From NCBI GenBank assembly GCA_947166105.1, contig CAMVCZ010000012.1:17577-81576 (forward strand): DNA of 64,000 nucleotides. The letters run 5' to 3'. The DNA is from an uncultured Bacteroidales bacterium (GTDB taxonomy: Bacteria; Bacteroidota; Bacteroidia; Bacteroidales; F082). The position numbers and the translations under genes are program-made. The notes beneath the pieces were generated by a model. That model had not been told where the DNA came from and did not search any database. It worked only from the letters and a program-made list of their open reading frames with translations. This document shows, in pieces, positions 60,008 to 64,000 of the stretch. Within the stretch, counting starts at the first letter, position 1, and every line of letters starts with the position of its first letter.

Positions 60008-63000
60008 TCAATTTTCAACCTTCACCCGCATCCCATCCGAATACGCGCTGAACTCCGGCGCATACTGGCACTGAATCAAAGCGTAGCCGTTGTTGAGGTA
60101 GCCTTCCTTGGTCACGAACATGCTGTATTCCAGCTGGTGCGTGCCCTTGGGCAGATGCTCGATGAAGAATTGCATATCGGTGTCGGTGTTGCTCTGGTAG
60201 TAACTCATTCGGTCGTTGTACTCGTAGCGCGAAATCTGCTCAATTGGCTCGAAACCGGCGGCGCGGAGGTCCTTGACGAAGACAAAGCTCATATCCTGCT
60301 GGCTCGTGAAGGTGATTTTCACAGTAACTTTATCACCAACCTTGAGCGGCGTTTCGACAGGCTCAACGACCGCAGCCCCCACAGGCCCCTGAGCCCCCGC
60401 AGGCCCCTGAGCCTGTCGAAGGGCCGTCCCTACAGGAACCAAAACCTTTCCTTTATCAGTTACTTTTTCCACAAACAATTCGCGCTTGATGGTGAAGCCT
60501 GATTCGTCGCTCTTCACTTCGTCAATCGGGACGAAATACTGGCGGAACAGGCCGCCCCAAACTAAGTGGTTAGTCGGGTTGTTCACGGTGAGCTGTTGCA
60601 TCTCTTGTGTCACTTCGTTGGCGTTCCAGCGGCGTTGGATGAAGCCCGTGCCGGCCACGCCGCCCTCGGTGCTGATGGGCGTGTTGCCGAAACGCAGGGT
60701 GACTTCCTTGCCTTCCTCGAACCAGTCGCTGCCGCGCATCAGCAGGGCATAGATGGCATCGGCGGTGGAGGCGGAGTTTTCCCATTTGTTGGTCTGCTTT
60801 TGGGTAAGCAGCCACACGCGCAATTCGTCAATCATCTCCTGGTTCTGGTCGATTTCTGCGAAGGCCGCCATGATGTTGGCATGTGTGGCGATGTGCGACT
60901 CAAACGAGAAGTATTTCTTTGGCCAGTACATCCCGATTTGCTCGTTCTTCTGGGCGCACTCCTTGAAACTCTGAATCATCAGTTTCGCGGTCTTTTCGTT
61001 GCCGTTGCGGTAGAGCACCAAGGCACCCTTCGAGCGGTCGTTGAAGTTGAACGAAGTCCACTCTTTGTCGAGGCTGCCGAGATAGTATTTCTTCGCCGTG
61101 GCAAAGTCCTTGTCGGAGTTTTGCTCCTTGAAGAAACTCAAAGCGTAAAGTTCGTTCAAGGTGCCGGAGCCGATGGGCCAGTCCTTGCCTTTGCTGTAAC
61201 GTTTCATTTTGCGGTAGGTCTCGGCCACCTCGTATTCAAGGTAACGCACAGCCTTGTCGCAGATGCTTTGGGCGGTGTTTTGGTCGGCCTGGCTCAACGA
61301 ACTCCACGCGCCCATTTTCTGCAACTTGCCGAAGCCGCTCAAGATATAGGTGCTGATGTAGGGACTTTCGGGCATACCGTCCATCCACGGCCAGCCGCCG
61401 TTGTATTTCTGCTTTTGTGCAATGAGCTTCAGGGCGTTGGTTTGCTGGTTGCGGAGCGTGTTCACCTCGAAGAGCGTGGCGATGCGGCTACGTTGCTCGG
61501 TTTCACTTTTGGCCTCAAGCACCCACGGCGTTTCTTGCAGCATAATCGCCTTCAGGTCTTGGTCTTTCTCGAGTTGCGAGAGCAGGGCATCAGGCGTTTC
61601 AATCTGCCATTTCTTGATGTAATTCAAGAGGTTCGGGATGTGGTCGGCGATGTAAGACGAGAGCGTGTTGGCGTAGAACACATAGAAGGCGGTTTCGGCG
61701 CGGTTAGTGCTGACGTTGGCTAAGTAAGGCAGGGCCTGCACGGCGTACCACACGGGGTTGGTGCTGAAGTTCAAGGTCAGGCTGTAGTCGCGCTCGTGGC
61801 TGTCGGGGTTGGCGATGGCTTCAAAGCCGAAGGTCTTTTCGGTCTCGGCCTTCACGGTGATGGGCAGGGTTTGCGTCATAAAGATTTCGCTACTCAACAC
61901 GGGCAGGAGGTGCTGCTCGGCATCGCTGAACTGTCCCGCGTAGGCCGTGAAGCGGAAGGCCAAAAGGCTCAAATCATACTGTCCCTTCACTTTCCAGCGC
62001 ACTTCCTTGCTGCGACCGGGTTGTATGGTCTCCATCGGTATCGTGCAGGTCCCTGAGCCTGTCGAAGGGCCGTCCATCACAATCAAATTCACAGGCTGCA
62101 TCGTGCCCGCATCGAAGATTTCGAGTTTCGCCTTGGGCGCGACAGGCTCGTCGCCCGTGTTGATGACGTTGGCCACGAACCAAAGTTCATCGTTGTCGTA
62201 CATATAGCGCGGCATATCGGCCATGATCATCACTGGCTTCGAGGAAGTGAAAGTGTATTCGTTTTGGCCGGTCTTGCGGTCCTTGGTGTAGGCCATCAGC
62301 ATCAGGCGCCAGCGTGTGAGGGCATCGGGCATGGTGAAGCTGAAGGTCGCGCTGCCGTCGGCATTGGTGCGCAGTTGCGGGAAGAAGAAGGCCGTCTCGT
62401 TGAAGTTCTCGCGGAGGGTGGGTTCGGTGGGTTCCTTAGACGCTTCCCCGTTATCATCCGATTCATCAAACACTACTCGACGAAATATTTCTATTGACTC
62501 TTCATCCGCAGCGTTTTGGGCCACCAAAGGGATTTCATAATCCACTGCATTAGAGGACTTTTCCAACACCGCTCCAGTCATCATAGGTGCTGATTCCTCA
62601 ACATAATCATAAAGCACACGTCCGCCTTTTCTATAACGGCGTGCACCGAAGCCATAGCCGAAATCGAAGAAGGGCGCATCGGAGGGCAGGCTGAAGTTGA
62701 AGAGTTCAATGAATGTAAAGTAATCCAGCCCCGTGTTGGACGAGGTAAAGTCGTGTACACAGGTGGAAAATCTGTAACTGCGTGGGTGCCAAGGCGACAT
62801 ACTGAAACTCCAGTAATTGCGGGCAAATTCATCCAACGAGGCATCATACATTCCAGCGAGCAAGGCGGCTTCCAAAGGCTTTTTCTTGTAGTCGCTGACG
62901 GTCACTTCCCAAGTCTCTTCGGCTCCGGGACTGAGTTTGTCGCGCACGGTGGCCAATTTCACGTCCAAATCATAGTTGTCGAAAGGCACGGAAATATGTT

Positions 63001-64000
63001 CGTCCCAAGTTCTGAAAGCGTTTTCCTTCACAAGGACATAACGGAAATTGAGGCCGCCACGGTCGCTTTCGGTCACCTTATAAGTAAAGTTCTGCGCCGC
63101 GTTGCTGACCGTGATTTTCTTGTCCATACGGATTTCGTCGCCGTGGAGCAACTGCACCCAAATGTCCACATCCTTGGCCGAACTGCCGATGCTGAACTTG
63201 ATTTCGTCGCCGGGATGGACCGTCGATTTGTCCACATCGCTCCAAACAATTGCGGTATAAGGCATCTTTTTGGCCTGATTCTCGTAAATGGTGAATTCCT
63301 CTGTCATTACGGCCAAGGGATCGTCCAAACTCTTCAGTTCCACGACATATTTCCCAGGTTCCAAGGTCTTGCCTTCCAAGAACTTGGCCTTGTCGTCCAC
63401 CATAATTTCGGCCTCATCGACCAAAGTCTTGGCTTGCTTGTCGTAAAAACTATATTCGGGGAAGAGATTGTTCAATTGTTCATCGCTAAGCAATTGTCGG
63501 TCAAGGACTTCCAAATGTTGCATCGCCTCGAAATAATTAATCTTGGCTTTGTCGTCGTAGCGGTAAATCTTCCGCGAAATGCGGCTCTTGGCGGGCTGCC
63601 AACTGAGGTTGCTCACGATGATTTGGTACTTGCCGAGGTCCGATTTCTCGATGGTGCGGGGCAAGTCGGTGCTAATGGCGATTTCGTTATAGCCCGCGCG
63701 GATGCTATAGGTGTCGGCGTGGGTCTCGCCCTGCTTGCTCGTGGCGGTCACCTCGATTTCGTAGGTGAACATAGGCTGTTTCTCGGGCGCGATGGTCTTT
63801 GAAGGCTTCAGGTTGAAGGTGATGGCGAACTTGCCGTTTTCGTCGGTGCGGGCCTTGCCGTGGGTGATTTGCTCGTCATCGACGACTGGGTACCACCACC
63901 ACCAGCAACGCCACGGGAAAGAGGTCTTGCGGACGATGCGATAGGTGTATTCCACATCGTCCAAGCCGAAACCAGCGTAGGCTTTCACGTCGCCGCGCAC
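60008..64000 (-). CDS. Alpha-2-macroglobulin-like protein, 5' end outside window
   Basis: 1330 residues visible; the N-terminus lies beyond base 64000. Macroglobulin-type beta domains (GKARTDENGKFAITFNLKPS), the A2M core (LRTNADGSATFSFTMPDALTRWRLMLMAYT) and a helical thioester-type domain (PYLANVSTNRAETAFYVFYA, GGWPWMDGMPESPYISTYIL) are followed by a receptor-binding-like end (AGFEPIEQISRYEYNDRMSY). The CxEQ thioester is absent: that place reads NRAE, so covalent trapping is unlikely. Periplasmic or surface protease-inhibitor role is inferred. Two stretches, VETPLKV-adjacent (60347-60435) and GPSTGSGT (62047-62076), are repeat-derived. Confidence 0.9.
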   Translation of the reverse strand: MRGDVKAYAGFGLDDVEYTYRIVRKTSFPWRCWWWWYPVVDDEQITHGKARTDENGKFAITFNLKPSKTIAPEKQPMFTYEIEVTATSKQGETHADTYSIRAGYNEIAISTDLPRTIEKSDLGKYQIIVSNLSWQPAKSRISRKIYRYDDKAKINYFEAMQHLEVLDRQLLSDEQLNNLFPEYSFYDKQAKTLVDEAEIMVDDKAKFLEGKTLEPGKYVVELKSLDDPLAVMTEEFTIYENQAKKMPYTAIVWSDVDKSTVHPGDEIKFSIGSSAKDVDIWVQLLHGDEIRMDKKITVSNAAQNFTYKVTESDRGGLNFRYVLVKENAFRTWDEHISVPFDNYDLDVKLATVRDKLSPGAEETWEVTVSDYKKKPLEAALLAGMYDASLDEFARNYWSFSMSPWHPRSYRFSTCVHDFTSSNTGLDYFTFIELFNFSLPSDAPFFDFGYGFGARRYRKGGRVLYDYVEESAPMMTGAVLEKSSNAVDYEIPLVAQNAADEESIEIFRRVVFDESDDNGEASKEPTEPTLRENFNETAFFFPQLRTNADGSATFSFTMPDALTRWRLMLMAYTKDRKTGQNEYTFTSSKPVMIMADMPRYMYDNDELWFVANVINTGDEPVAPKAKLEIFDAGTMQPVNLIVMDGPSTGSGTCTIPMETIQPGRSKEVRWKVKGQYDLSLLAFRFTAYAGQFSDAEQHLLPVLSSEIFMTQTLPITVKAETEKTFGFEAIANPDSHERDYSLTLNFSTNPVWYAVQALPYLANVSTNRAETAFYVFYANTLSSYIADHIPNLLNYIKKWQIETPDALLSQLEKDQDLKAIMLQETPWVLEAKSETEQRSRIATLFEVNTLRNQQTNALKLIAQKQKYNGGWPWMDGMPESPYISTYILSGFGKLQKMGAWSSLSQADQNTAQSICDKAVRYLEYEVAETYRKMKRYSKGKDWPIGSGTLNELYALSFFKEQNSDKDFATAKKYYLGSLDKEWTSFNFNDRSKGALVLYRNGNEKTAKLMIQSFKECAQKNEQIGMYWPKKYFSFESHIATHANIMAAFAEIDQNQEMIDELRVWLLTQKQTNKWENSASTADAIYALLMRGSDWFEEGKEVTLRFGNTPISTEGGVAGTGFIQRRWNANEVTQEMQQLTVNNPTNHLVWGGLFRQYFVPIDEVKSDESGFTIKRELFVEKVTDKGKVLVPVGTALRQAQGPAGAQGPVGAAVVEPVETPLKVGDKVTVKITFTSQQDMSFVFVKDLRAAGFEPIEQISRYEYNDRMSYYQSNTDTDMQFFIEHLPKGTHQLEYSMFVTKEGYLNNGYALIQCQYAPEFSAYSDGMRVKVEN
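60347..60435. repeat. In-frame family E repeat in the A2M-like gene, copy 1
   Basis: GTTTCGACAGGCTCAACGAC and the matching GCCTGTCGAAGGGCC arm enclose a Pro/Gly-rich centre. The gene reads through it as ALRQAQGPAGAQGPVGAAVV, in a linker between the thioester-type and C-terminal domains. Confidence 0.8.
62047..62076. repeat. In-frame family E half-repeat in the A2M-like gene, copy 2
   Basis: GGTCCCTGAGCCTGTCGAAG followed by GGCCGTCC; read as GPSTGSGT. Only one arm of the family E palindrome is present. Confidence 0.7.

Noticed and set aside
1..64000. tRNA, rRNA or integrase attachment sites
   Set aside because: No cloverleaf-like gene, rRNA segment or tyrosine/serine recombinase gene was recognised on either strand; the intergenic spaces are short and mostly accounted for by repeats, promoters and terminators.

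Overview
The window reads as a chromosomal segment of an uncultured or little-studied member of the Bacteroidota, most likely order Bacteroidales. Four things point there. (1) Many promoters fit the Bacteroidota consensus: a -7 box TAnnTTTG with a TTG-type -33 box 19-25 bases upstream. (2) There are type IX secretion (T9SS) C-terminal sorting domains, gliding-type C-termini and PorT-like barrels. (3) Family choices are typical of the group: a purH-mreB-mreC-mreD block, DUF4369/TlpA lipoproteins, lipocalin-like lipoproteins, TPR-membrane-HTH regulators, and many DUF234 and DUF4143 ATPases. (4) The intergenic spaces carry palindromic repeat families of the kind common in these genomes. No rRNA, tRNA, CRISPR array or transposase gene was seen.

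Layout. 1-4165: RND efflux operon on the minus strand (lipoprotein, adaptor, permease running off the left edge). 4363-6666: secreted T9SS cargo resembling the Porphyromonas peptidylarginine deiminase. 6783-7317: parDE toxin-antitoxin. 7318-9641: arginase-fold and deoxyhypusine-synthase-fold enzymes. 9711-12946: Rpn-type nuclease and topA. 13117-18754: cysQ, then a TPR-membrane regulator followed by two secreted proteins. 18834-22479: accessory stretch with a DUF4143 ATPase, a broken toxin-antitoxin pair, a lipocalin-like lipoprotein and a small HTH gene behind a long structured leader. 22617-28941: two TlpA-like lipoproteins, mreDCB, purH. 29204-33250: recJ, a secreted protein, radA. 33251-38360: accessory island at the radA 3' end. 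38364-48510: ssb, CYTH protein, large secreted protein, a second TPR-membrane regulator with its barrel/receptor gene, a phosphoesterase and an acyltransferase. 48622-58313: MltF-like transglycosylase, porin-like barrels, queG, acetyltransferase, adenine deaminase, rRNA methyltransferase, lipoproteins, secreted nuclease-fold protein. 58422-59867: a second DUF234 ATPase. 60008-64000: an alpha-2-macroglobulin-like protein running off the right edge.

What stands out. Four AAA-type ATPase genes, each ending in a PD-(D/E)XK-like nuclease motif, each have their own private non-coding repeats. The two DUF4143 genes have a 12-13-base motif repeated at exactly 33-base steps over the promoter. The two DUF234 genes are bracketed by direct repeats of about 80-103 bases built from hairpins, with unrelated sequence in the two cases. 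One DUF234 gene, one DUF4143 gene and an ABC transporter pair sit in series downstream of radA. Each module is followed by a short remnant that still encodes a RadA C-terminus, so the 3' end of radA looks like a repeated insertion target with tail replacement. Separately, each of the two TPR-membrane-HTH regulators has a short motif in its own promoter that recurs in the promoter of the next secreted or outer-membrane gene, suggesting two self-contained sensor-target modules. Interspersed palindromic repeats have also entered reading frames in phase in at least four places.
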